A stretch of DNA of 64,000 nt, taken from Bacteroidia bacterium. GTDB taxonomy: Bacteria; Bacteroidota; Bacteroidia; Chitinophagales; Chitinophagaceae. How positions within the stretch are numbered: the first letter of the stretch is position 1; each line of letters starts with the position of its first letter. The notes under the pieces were generated by a model, which saw only the letters and a list, made by a program, of their open reading frames with translations, did not search any database and had not been told where the DNA came from. Of the stretch, positions 37,743 through 44,396 are shown one piece after another. Where the stretch lies: NCBI GenBank assembly GCA_030429205.1, contig JAUICZ010000001.1, positions 1 through 64,000 of the forward strand, read 5' to 3'. The translations under genes were made by a program, and so were the position numbers.

Positions 37743-39020
37743 TTAACTTTCCTGCTCTTGTTCTTCTTCAGCGGCTTCATCATTAAATTCAGCCTCTAAA
37801 ATCTTTCTTACATCTTTTATTGTCTCAATCTCTAAATCTGTACGACGTGCCAAATCTTCATCAGATAGCTCAAGCACACTCAATGCTGTATCGCAACCCA
37901 CTTTCTTAAACTCGTCGATCACCCACATATCGATTTCGTCAGAGAATTCCGCCAAATCAATATCATATTCCATTTCTTCATCAGGCATATCTCTAAAGAC
38001 ATCAATACTATAGCCTGTTAGCTCTTGTGCAAGTTTGATGTTCACACCTCTACGACCAATAGCTAATGACACCTGATCCGGCTCCAGATATACATCTACA
38101 CGCCCTGCTTCATCATCTATAGCCATACGGCTGATTCTTGCAGGTGTCAATGATCGCTGTATCAGTAGCTGCTGATTATTTGTAAAGTTGATAATATCAA
38201 TATTCTCATTACGCAACTCACGAACGATACCATGTATACGACTCCCTTTCATACCCACACATGCTCCTACCGGATCAATACGATCATCGTAACTTTCTAC
38301 AGCAACTTTAGCTCTCTCGCCCGGCTCACGAACAATTTTTCTGATCACAATCAAGCCATCCATTATCTCAGGAACTTCAATTTCCAGAAGCTTCTCTAAG
38401 AACGATGGGTGTGTGCGGCTTAATATGATAATTGGTGTATTATTCCTTGTTTCTACCTTCTTAACTACAGCACGTACAGTTTCCCCTTTCTTAAAGAAGT
38501 CTGTAGGTATTTGCTCCGATTTTGGGAGTATCAATTCATTACCTTCCTCATCTAATAACAATATCTCCTTTTTCCAAATTTGATATACTTCACCTGAAAT
38601 GATCTCGCCAATACGGTCTGCATATACTTTTAATAGGTGGTTTTTCTTCAAGTCTCCTATTCTGGCTGCTAATGTTTGTTTTGCAGCCAAAATTGCACGA
38701 CGTCCAAAGTCGCGTACATCCACCTCTTCATACAACTCTTCACCCACACTATAGTCCGGCTCAATTGCCAAAGCTTCAGATATCCCTACATGCATGTTCT
38801 CATCTTCTATTGCATCATCTTCAACTATTTCGCGCCTGCGGAATATCTCCAAATCACCTGTCTGGTCATTCACGATTACGTCAAAATTATCGTCTTCGCC
38901 GTATTTTTTACGCAATAAAGTTTTAAACACATCTTCTAAAACTTTCATCAGGGTTGGCCTGTCAATACTCTCGGCATCTTTAAACTCCTGAAACGAATCA
39001 ATTAAATTGATACTTGCCAT
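37743..39020 (-). CDS. nusA: transcription termination/antitermination factor NusA
   Basis: A 425-residue RNA polymerase-associated protein: NusA N-terminal domain (1-125), S1 domain (about 130-200, ending LSRTHPSFLEKLLEIEVPEI), and KH domains with VGACVGMKGSRIHGIVREL and VSLAIGRRGVNIKLA. The C-terminus is acidic, including a short SAM-like helical repeat (LSVLELSDEDLARRTDL). It modulates pausing, termination and antitermination. It sits between rimP and infB in the universal order, about 30 bp after rimP. Confidence 0.97.
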   Translation of the reverse strand: MASINLIDSFQEFKDAESIDRPTLMKVLEDVFKTLLRKKYGEDDNFDVIVNDQTGDLEIFRRREIVEDDAIEDENMHVGISEALAIEPDYSVGEELYEEVDVRDFGRRAILAAKQTLAARIGDLKKNHLLKVYADRIGEIISGEVYQIWKKEILLLDEEGNELILPKSEQIPTDFFKKGETVRAVVKKVETRNNTPIIILSRTHPSFLEKLLEIEVPEIMDGLIVIRKIVREPGERAKVAVESYDDRIDPVGACVGMKGSRIHGIVRELRNENIDIINFTNNQQLLIQRSLTPARISRMAIDDEAGRVDVYLEPDQVSLAIGRRGVNIKLAQELTGYSIDVFRDMPDEEMEYDIDLAEFSDEIDMWVIDEFKKVGCDTALSVLELSDEDLARRTDLEIETIKDVRKILEAEFNDEAAEEEQEQES

Positions 39021-39052
39021 TTTATTAAATATTTGCCCCTATCAGGGTATTG

Positions 39053-39511
39053 TTATTTAAGACTTACTTGTACTATTGTTTTCGCAACATCTGCAAACAA
39101 TACATCTTCAACTAAAACTTCCTTCTTTTTCTTTTGCTTTATCTCTAATGTCAGCCTGTCATCGTTTACAGCAATTAGCTTACCTTCTTTTTCTCCCCCA
39201 TCTACTAAAGCCACAGACACACTTCTACCGATATTCTTTTTGTACTGTCGTTCGTTTACCAAAGGTTCATCAACGCCCGGGCTCGATACTTCAAGCGAAA
39301 AATCACCGTCCGGAAAAAAACCTTCTTCCTCAATTAGTTTATACAACTTGCGGTTAATACCAGCACTTTTGTCTATCGACAACCCACCATCTGCATCTAA
39401 AAAGAGCTTGATATTATTGGTGGGTTTGTTCTTGATACGCACAATAAACATATCCGTCCCCTCTAATAAAGGCTCCGCAAGAGATACTATTTTTTCTAAT
39501 ACGTCTGTCAT
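39053..39511 (-). CDS. rimP: ribosome maturation factor RimP
   Basis: A 152-residue 30S-assembly factor with the family motif KLFLDADGGLSIDKSAGINR and SLEVSSPGVDEPL (the usual EVSSPG signature), then a C-terminal SH3-like barrel. The ATG at 39511 (MTDVLEKIVSL) gives the normal N-terminus; a longer frame to 39547 runs through a terminator-like hairpin. It is the first gene of the rimP-nusA-infB operon. Confidence 0.95.
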   Translation of the reverse strand: MTDVLEKIVSLAEPLLEGTDMFIVRIKNKPTNNIKLFLDADGGLSIDKSAGINRKLYKLIEEEGFFPDGDFSLEVSSPGVDEPLVNERQYKKNIGRSVSVALVDGGEKEGKLIAVNDDRLTLEIKQKKKKEVLVEDVLFADVAKTIVQVSLK

Positions 39512-39514
39512 AGG

Positions 39515-39544
39515 TAAAAACAAAGGGGACTTGTCAGTCCCCTT
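39515..39544 (-). promoter_or_regulatory. terminator-like hairpin in rimP operon leader (possible attenuator)
   Basis: A perfect 9-bp stem (AAGGGGACT/AGTCCCCTT, 4-nt loop) is followed on the minus strand by TGTTTTTA, ending 3 bp before the rimP ATG. It lies between the promoter and the first codon, so it would stop or modulate transcription of rimP-nusA-infB. Confidence 0.65.
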
Positions 39545-39545
39545 C

Positions 39546-39557
39546 AATTAGCTAATT
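39546..39557. promoter_or_regulatory. perfect 12-bp palindrome at rimP transcription start
   Basis: AATTAGCTAATT lies between the rimP -7 element and the leader hairpin, at or just after the predicted transcription start. It is a candidate operator; it is AT-rich and may be chance. Confidence 0.3.
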
Positions 39558-39563
39558 CCAACG

Positions 39564-39595
39564 CAAAAGTAGTTTTTTTTTCATTTCCCAACAAG
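39564..39595 (-). promoter_or_regulatory. promoter of rimP-nusA-infB
   Basis: On the minus strand: CTTG (39595-39592), 20 bp, then a perfect TACTTTTG (39571-39564). The predicted leader is about 47 nt and contains the hairpin noted above. Confidence 0.6.
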
Positions 39596-39657
39596 AAACT
39601 GTCTTTTTATCTCTGCAATTATCTTTTCATTAACGCATATGGTTGCTGTAGTTTCAG

Positions 39658-39665
39658 TACCTTTG
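39658..39665 (+). promoter_or_regulatory. -7 element, near-leaderless DUF4834 gene
   Basis: A perfect TACCTTTG ends 5 bp (AAGTT) before the ATG at 39671. No clear -33 TTTG. Confidence 0.45.
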
Positions 39666-39670
39666 AAGTT

Positions 39671-39886
39671 ATGTTAGGAAAAATAATTGCACTGATAATT
39701 GTATTTCTGATTTTCAGATTTGTAATTAAATATATTGTACCCATCTTCCAAATGACAAGAGTTGCTAAAGAAAAGCTAAGCCAAATGCAGGAGAATATGG
39801 AAGATATGCAACGCAAACAAAACAAATCCGGCAATACACAAAGAAATATTGACGGAGAATATATTGATTACGAGGAAGTTAAATAG
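39671..39886 (+). CDS. DUF4834-like small membrane protein
   Basis: A 71-residue protein with one N-terminal transmembrane helix (about residues 4-27) followed by a charged helix rich in Gln/Met/Lys (RVAKEKLSQMQENMEDMQRK) and an acidic tail. Size and pattern fit DUF4834, a Bacteroidota family of unknown function. Its stop overlaps the convergent HAD gene by 8 bp. Confidence 0.75.
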   Translation: MLGKIIALIIVFLIFRFVIKYIVPIFQMTRVAKEKLSQMQENMEDMQRKQNKSGNTQRNIDGEYIDYEEVK

Positions 39887-40505
39887 GTTTAAAGATATCC
39901 TTCTCTATCGTCATTCCTTTTTCAAGCCATATTGTTTGAATACCTAGTTGCTTTGCCCCTTCTATGTGTTGCGGGCTATCATCAATAAACAAAGTATGCT
40001 CCGGGGTAAAATTGCAATCTTGTAGTATCCTCAAAAATATTTCTGCATTGGGTTTACGCATACCTACCCTATGTGATAAGTATATCCTATCAAAAAAAGC
40101 AGCAATATTAGGTATGGTATGACTATCCATCAATATTTTATTGAATGCAGCCTCGTGGGTTTCATTTGTATTACTCAGCAAAACCATATCGTAATACATT
40201 CTCAACTGTTGTAATATTTGTAATCTACGTGTAGGGAAATCCAGCAACATTGCATTCCAGGCAGCAACTACATCCTGCTTACTGATATTAATTTCTGCAA
40301 CGTTTAATAGTAGTTCCACAAACTCGTCTTCAGATACCCTACCAGTTTCAAAATCATCAAATAGAGAGGTTTGTCTAAGCTGCGAATACATATCAGGGAA
40401 GTTCTTTACCCCTAAGTCAACAAAAGCCTGCTCTGTAAGATGGTAGTCTATATTTAATAACACACCACCCAAATCGAATATGATATGTTTTACACCTTTT
40501 ATCAT
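39879..40505 (-). CDS. HAD-superfamily hydrolase
   Basis: A 208-residue haloacid dehalogenase-like phosphatase, subfamily IA. Motif I is IIFDLGGVLLNID, motif II VLLSNTNETHE, the Lys region GMRKPNAEIF, and motif III HTLFIDDSPQHIEGAKQLG. The cap is helical. It resembles YihX-type sugar phosphatases, but the substrate is uncertain. The -7 element TATTTTTG ends 4 bp before the ATG, implying a near-leaderless mRNA. Confidence 0.92.
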   Translation of the reverse strand: MIKGVKHIIFDLGGVLLNIDYHLTEQAFVDLGVKNFPDMYSQLRQTSLFDDFETGRVSEDEFVELLLNVAEINISKQDVVAAWNAMLLDFPTRRLQILQQLRMYYDMVLLSNTNETHEAAFNKILMDSHTIPNIAAFFDRIYLSHRVGMRKPNAEIFLRILQDCNFTPEHTLFIDDSPQHIEGAKQLGIQTIWLEKGMTIEKDIFKPI

Positions 40506-40509
40506 GTTG

Positions 40510-40517
40510 CAAAAATA
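40510..40517 (-). promoter_or_regulatory. -7 element, near-leaderless HAD gene
   Basis: A perfect TATTTTTG on the minus strand ends 4 bp (CAAC) before the ATG at 40505. Confidence 0.45.
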
Positions 40518-40554
40518 ACCTTAGAATATGTTTTATTTTTTAAGAAAACAGCAA

Positions 40555-40562
40555 TACCTTTG
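40555..40562 (+). promoter_or_regulatory. -7 element of CAU-anticodon tRNA promoter
   Basis: A perfect TACCTTTG lies 39 bp before the tRNA, with a T-rich -33 region (TTTT at 40531-40534, 20 bp spacing). Confidence 0.5.
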
Positions 40563-40601
40563 CAATCCTCTCAAATCAATTGAGAGCTTGGCAATTGCCA
40601 G

Positions 40602-40675
40602 GGTCCTATAGCTCAGTTGGTTAGAGCACCTGACTCATAATCAGGGGGTCCAAGGTTCAAGTCCTTGTGGGACCA
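40602..40675 (+). tRNA. tRNA with CAT anticodon (Met elongator or Ile2)
   Basis: A 74-nt cloverleaf. Acceptor GGTCCTA pairs with TGGGACC, D stem GCTC/GAGC, anticodon stem CCTGA/TCAGG with loop CTCATAA (anticodon CAT at 40636-40638), and T arm CAAGG TTCAAGT CCTTG. The discriminator is A; CCA is not encoded. The loop is compatible with both elongator tRNA-Met and lysidine-modified tRNA-Ile2, which I cannot separate by eye. It is not initiator-like because it lacks the GGG/CCC anticodon stem. It marks the left border of the accessory island. Confidence 0.92.
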
Positions 40676-40696
40676 CGTTTTAAAAGCTTGATAAAC

Positions 40697-40726
40697 AAAG
40701 CGTTGTGCATTGCATGACGCTTTTTT
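40697..40726 (+). terminator. terminator after tRNA
   Basis: A stem AAAGCGT/ACGCTTT (40697-40703 with 40717-40723), with an inner TGCATTGCA self-complementary part, is followed by a T-run. Confidence 0.7.
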
Positions 40727-40810
40727 ATTTTCTTTCTTTCAGTTACTCGCACTGAATGTCGCATTGTTTAGGAAAAGAAAGACCATACAGACCTATTCTT
40801 GTTTGAATTT

Positions 40811-40829
40811 GGTGCTCTAACCAACTGAG
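40811..40829 (-). repeat. 19-bp inverted fragment of the adjacent tRNA
   Basis: These 19 bases are the exact reverse complement of tRNA positions 40612-40630 (D stem and loop into the anticodon stem). The match ends sharply at both sides. It lies at the boundary between the core genome and the island. Confidence 0.85.
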
Positions 40830-40868
40830 TTAAACACATTCAACTTAGGATATTTACCTTTATTAATC

Positions 40869-41369
40869 ATGAAAATTTCTCCAGAGTATTATTTAAAGCA
40901 TATATCGTTAGGAATAGAGTATCAAGACTATTCAATGTTTCGTCACTTTATTGATAGATGGTTTTGTTTAAAACATGGCTACATTAATAAGAATGGCAAT
41001 CCTAATTGGCATAAGATTATAGGCAAGGAATACATATCAGAAAAATATAAAGAACATAATATAGATAAAGATGGAAACGAGCCGTATGTTCACAAGGAAC
41101 ATATAGTACCTCTTCGTGTAATTAGCAATATTTTACTCAAACTACCAGAAAACCATAGCCTTAATGACATAGAAAATATACTTATTAAACATGTACACTT
41201 TGCAACTATATTGAAATCAGAAGATAAAAAACTACGTACATCATCGATGCCCGAAGAATATTATGACAAAAGACATCAACTATATGGTAACATCTTTGCA
41301 AGATATAGAATAGCCGGAATAGACCTTTATAAATACAACGACAAAACTAATGACTACATTAAAGCATAA
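40869..41369 (+). CDS. hypothetical protein with HNH-like His motif
   Basis: A 166-residue protein with a possible nuclease-like pattern: KEHIVPLRVISN (near residue 78) followed by KHVHFATILKSEDKKLR (near 109). The first resembles the DHIVPL of HNH enzymes and the second the Asn/His-containing helix, but the cysteines are absent, so assignment to HNH is tentative. A one-mismatch -7 (TACCTTTA) ends 6 bp before the ATG. It is the first gene of the island, convergent with TIR-STING. Function unknown. Confidence 0.6.
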   Translation: MKISPEYYLKHISLGIEYQDYSMFRHFIDRWFCLKHGYINKNGNPNWHKIIGKEYISEKYKEHNIDKDGNEPYVHKEHIVPLRVISNILLKLPENHSLNDIENILIKHVHFATILKSEDKKLRTSSMPEEYYDKRHQLYGNIFARYRIAGIDLYKYNDKTNDYIKA

Positions 41370-41435
41370 GCAATGTTACTTTTTATTATAAAGTTGAATT
41401 GTTTTTAACAACTAAAGGCGACGCATTTGTTTATT

Positions 41436-42377
41436 TCATATGTCTGTTTCTCTAATTACGTATACCATATCATCATAACCATTTCGAAGTAACAACATCT
41501 TTAGTGTACTAATAAACCTATTAAGTTCTCTCTCAACTATTAAATCGTAATCATTATCTAATTGATTGAATTCGTTAGGTAGTAAGTTTGATATAGAATA
41601 ATTAATACCACTTATTATTGTAGGGAAATCTATTAGCTCCAACTTGCCACCTATAATTTGTGTATCTATAGAAATATTTCGAGGTCTGCTTGCATAGTTG
41701 TAGCTAACATTTGTCAACGAAAACCTTGATTTTAATCTTTCGAACTTAATATTCAAATCATTGGATATTCTATCTGGTACAATTACTTTGATAACAACGT
41801 TTTCATACTTAATACCATCGTGCTCGAAACCTTTGTTTTCTATCAAGTATCTACAAGTTGGGGAAATTAAATTTTCAAAATAAACAGAAGCCAATGTAGC
41901 AGATGGGAAAAAATTAATTTCAAAATCTTTACTTTTTGTAAACGCCTCTTTCACTCGTAATACCGCACTTTCAAATGTAGAGGTATTAGCTTTCTCAAAT
42001 ATTGATAAAGAAACACCTTGCAAATCAGTAAGTATTTTTAAATCTTTTTCTATAATAAACGAGCACTTAGACACTCCTAACCTACCAAGGAATAGTCCTA
42101 ACTCAAACAAAATATTATCTCGTGGCTGCAGAACACTCTTTCCCCGATATTTTACCCTATCATCAGTTGTCCCAATCAAGATTCCAAAATCGAATTTTAG
42201 TGATGCTCTTAGTAAGTCTGATAGAAAATTTTGGTTTAGCCTGAATACTGCATTATCCCAAATAGTATCATTCCAAATTGTCACATCATATTCTGGTTCT
42301 AAAATTTTTTTTGCGATGCTTGCAAACTTAAGTTCTTCAGAAGAGGAGCCGATAAAAATTCTTTTTTTTGTCCGCAT
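41436..42377 (-). CDS. cap12: TIR-STING effector of CBASS
   Basis: A 313-residue two-domain protein. The N-terminal TIR-like domain (about 1-150) has RIFIGSSSEELKFASIAKKI, GILIGTTDD and QPRDNILFELGLFLGRLG, with the probable catalytic Glu at 92, matching the TIR of CBASS Cap12. The C-terminal domain (about 155-313) starts SATLASVYFENLISPTCRYL and carries a RPR motif (231-233) and IDFPTIISGI (249-258), as in bacterial STING. In studied homologues, cyclic di-GMP binding makes filaments that degrade NAD, causing abortive infection. The ATG overlaps the CD-NTase stop by one base (TGATG). Domain calls rest on motif recognition, not a search. Confidence 0.85.
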   Translation of the reverse strand: MRTKKRIFIGSSSEELKFASIAKKILEPEYDVTIWNDTIWDNAVFRLNQNFLSDLLRASLKFDFGILIGTTDDRVKYRGKSVLQPRDNILFELGLFLGRLGVSKCSFIIEKDLKILTDLQGVSLSIFEKANTSTFESAVLRVKEAFTKSKDFEINFFPSATLASVYFENLISPTCRYLIENKGFEHDGIKYENVVIKVIVPDRISNDLNIKFERLKSRFSLTNVSYNYASRPRNISIDTQIIGGKLELIDFPTIISGINYSISNLLPNEFNQLDNDYDLIVERELNRFISTLKMLLLRNGYDDMVYVIRETDI

Positions 42378-43396
42378 CAGTAGTTAATTAATGAGTTATA
42401 ATTGTAGGAATACTTTAGATTAGATTTTACGTCGCGTATTAAAGTATCAAGTTCATCCTTAAGATTTATTAACTGCTCAATACAGTTTTCGCCTATCAGT
42501 GGATATTCTGTACCATTGGGACTTTTAACAGATTTTCTATATCCATTATTATTTATCAAGGCAGATAACTCAAAAGAAACTTGTTGAGCTAAAGAAAGCT
42601 CATCTCCTAAAGAAGCAGGAAGCAGATTATTATCAATTGAATGCACTATTGAAGTTAGCTGGAAACTTGTAAGCTCATTATTTGAATCAGCTTTAATATT
42701 CTTCAGCATTCTAATTGCTTTTTTTGAACCACCATTAGTGTAAACACCCTTTGTATTAACGCTTTGAATATGTGCGAATGGGTAGTCTAAAATTTTCTCA
42801 TTTTTGTCGAAATCAAACAAATATACTCCTCGGTAATACTCATCTCGTGATGATTCATATTTAACAGTGTTATACCAATAACAAAAAACGACATCAACCT
42901 TCCTCTTTAGGTTCTTATTGAAAATTGATATGCTTTTTGAACCAGACAAGTCTATTTCATCATATTGCTTTTTTAAAATGTCAATTGTTTGCTCTCTTAA
43001 TAATTCAATATCGCTTATTGGATTTGTCTCTGTATAGGGATTATTATTAGGAACCCCTTCTCCTGTATAATGATACCTATCTATAATAGTTAATAAATCG
43101 AAGTCGCTATGAACCTTAATATTAGTATCTGTCATAACTGAACCTTGATTACGATACGCAATAGAAAGATGCAAGTCAAGACCATTTTTTAAATGATTTT
43201 TGACCCTGCTACCAGCATCTATAGTTTTATTGTTATACAACCTTCCTAATGGGGTCGTGATTTCTCTCAAATATTTTATATCAGCAGGTATATCAGTGCG
43301 ACTAAAAGATTTAGAAATTAGAGACTCATTTATACTTGAATCAAACTTGCGCGCCTGAATATTGTCAAGCCTCTGTATGTAATCTATTACTGCCAT
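42377..43396 (-). CDS. cdnE: CD-NTase (cyclic dinucleotide synthase) of STING-CBASS
   Basis: A 339-residue nucleotidyltransferase of the cGAS/DncV-like superfamily. The GS loop is at residues 85-86, the metal-binding DxD in HSDFDLLTI (D98, D100), and a third Asp in KRKVDVVFCYW (D168). The helical C-terminal domain follows. In homologous STING-linked systems this enzyme makes cyclic di-GMP on infection; the product here is inferred from the TIR-STING partner. The stop overlaps the effector start, so the pair is translationally coupled. It starts 19 bp after the 86-residue gene. Confidence 0.85.
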   Translation of the reverse strand: MAVIDYIQRLDNIQARKFDSSINESLISKSFSRTDIPADIKYLREITTPLGRLYNNKTIDAGSRVKNHLKNGLDLHLSIAYRNQGSVMTDTNIKVHSDFDLLTIIDRYHYTGEGVPNNNPYTETNPISDIELLREQTIDILKKQYDEIDLSGSKSISIFNKNLKRKVDVVFCYWYNTVKYESSRDEYYRGVYLFDFDKNEKILDYPFAHIQSVNTKGVYTNGGSKKAIRMLKNIKADSNNELTSFQLTSIVHSIDNNLLPASLGDELSLAQQVSFELSALINNNGYRKSVKSPNGTEYPLIGENCIEQLINLKDELDTLIRDVKSNLKYSYNYNSLINY

Positions 43397-43415
43397 GTTA
43401 CACTATATTAATTCA

Positions 43416-43676
43416 TTAAGTATGACTATATCTTTTCCAAGGAATTTGTGATGGATGAATACTTAACAAAAAACGCACGATGTCTGGTTTGCCATGATAT
43501 GTTGGGACGCCTCTTGAATCCTGTCCCATTAGAATAATTGGTATCCCAGGGAAGAAACGGCTAAAGCTTTTTCTTGTTGTTTCTCTTTCAGAACTATTAT
43601 TTAATATGTATGATTTCACAACGACAATTGCAAAGGTCACTCCTTGTTCTTTTATTATAGCTCCATCAAACTGCAT
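43416..43676 (-). CDS. small conserved-looking protein in CBASS operon
   Basis: An 86-residue protein, MQFDGAIIKEQGVTFAIVVV to PSQIPWKRYSHT. It is a compact alpha/beta domain with the motif FFPGIPIILMGQDSRG and VPTYHGKPDIVRFLLSI. I have the impression of similar small proteins in Bacteroidota defence loci but cannot name a family. It sits 15 bp after the zinc-ribbon gene and 19 bp before the CD-NTase, so it is very likely in the same transcript. Role unknown. Confidence 0.7.
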   Translation of the reverse strand: MQFDGAIIKEQGVTFAIVVVKSYILNNSSERETTRKSFSRFFPGIPIILMGQDSRGVPTYHGKPDIVRFLLSIHPSQIPWKRYSHT

Positions 43677-43691
43677 AAAATATTTTTTAAT

Positions 43692-43911
43692 CTATCGACC
43701 AAAATTCTTTAAAGTTTTTTCAAAGTCTTTAAACGCTTTGTTTATATCACTCACACTTCTTTTTACACTACCCTTATCATCTCTTAATTGAATATTAGTA
43801 CCACAGTTACAATGAATCACTTTCTGCTTACCAACATCATTAAAAGTTGCATTATGCTTTCTTCTGCATGTAGGACAATCGACTTGAATTTTTTTGTTTT
43901 CCTAAATCCAT
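43692..43911 (-). pseudogene. zinc-ribbon protein, frame broken in an A7 run
   Basis: Reading from ATG at 43911, the first codons MDLGKQK continue into a 65-residue zinc-ribbon sequence only if one A is removed from a 7-A run (43889-43895). The downstream frame encodes IQVDCPTCRRKH (CxxC), then VIHCNCGTNIQL (CxC), and ends FEKTLKNFGR. The span of 220 bp is one base more than a multiple of three. Without the shift the downstream frame has no ATG, GTG or TTG start. The alternatives are a real mutation, transcriptional slippage restoring the frame, a rare ATT start, or a sequencing error. It lies 6 bp after the HNH gene and 15 bp before the 86-residue gene. Confidence 0.65.
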
Positions 43912-43917
43912 AACATA

Positions 43918-44337
43918 TTACTTTTGAGGAGTACTATCACTCCCTATTAATCCTCCTACCAGGCCTCCAACTAAAGCTCCAATTGGCCCAAAACGCAATC
44001 CAATTATTGCTCCAACAATGAAACCGCCAGAGGTATTAGTATTCTTAATACTTTCCAACTTACTTTTTGAGTACGGTGCTCTCTTGTGTCCATAAACACT
44101 TCTAACCAGTTTATTATTAGAGTCGCTTTTAGTTAAATTACATGGGACGCAAGCAGCATAAAGGTTATTCAAGTGGTCTGAACCACCCTTGGCTCTTGGG
44201 ATTGAATGGTCAATATGCCAAGCACCTTTTGCGCCATTAATACCATAATTGGAAAAGGCTAACTTTTTATGACATAAATGGCAGTATCCATTTGTTTTAT
44301 CGTAGATAGCATTTAACCTTTCATTACTTCTTTTCAT
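43918..44337 (-). CDS. HNH endonuclease-like protein with glycine-zipper membrane tail
   Basis: A 139-residue protein. The HNH core has CHLC (C19, C22), WHIDHSIPRAKGGSDHLNNL (H41, D43, H44, N57/N58) and CVPCNLTKS (C63, C66, N67), a complete zinc-supported HNH motif. The C-terminus (about 104-132) is a hydrophobic glycine-zipper stretch (GGFIVGAIIG, GALVGGLVGGLIG) that could insert in a membrane. It heads the operon leading to the CBASS genes, starting 60 bp after the WYL gene. It has no SAVED domain, so it is not Cap5. Whether it cuts DNA or acts at the membrane is not known. Confidence 0.8.
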   Translation of the reverse strand: MKRSNERLNAIYDKTNGYCHLCHKKLAFSNYGINGAKGAWHIDHSIPRAKGGSDHLNNLYAACVPCNLTKSDSNNKLVRSVYGHKRAPYSKSKLESIKNTNTSGGFIVGAIIGLRFGPIGALVGGLVGGLIGSDSTPQK

Positions 44338-44396
44338 ATTGCTACTGTGAGCTTTTTACTACTCCACAATACAAAAGAACGACATGATGGCGCAAT

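Noticed and set aside
40811-40829. Second tRNA gene on the minus strand
   Set aside because: Only 19 bases match (D arm and part of the anticodon stem), with no acceptor or T arm, so it is a fragment.
43918-44337. HNH gene as the Cap5 effector of CBASS
   Set aside because: Cap5 requires a SAVED domain; this 139-residue protein has only the HNH core and a glycine-zipper tail.
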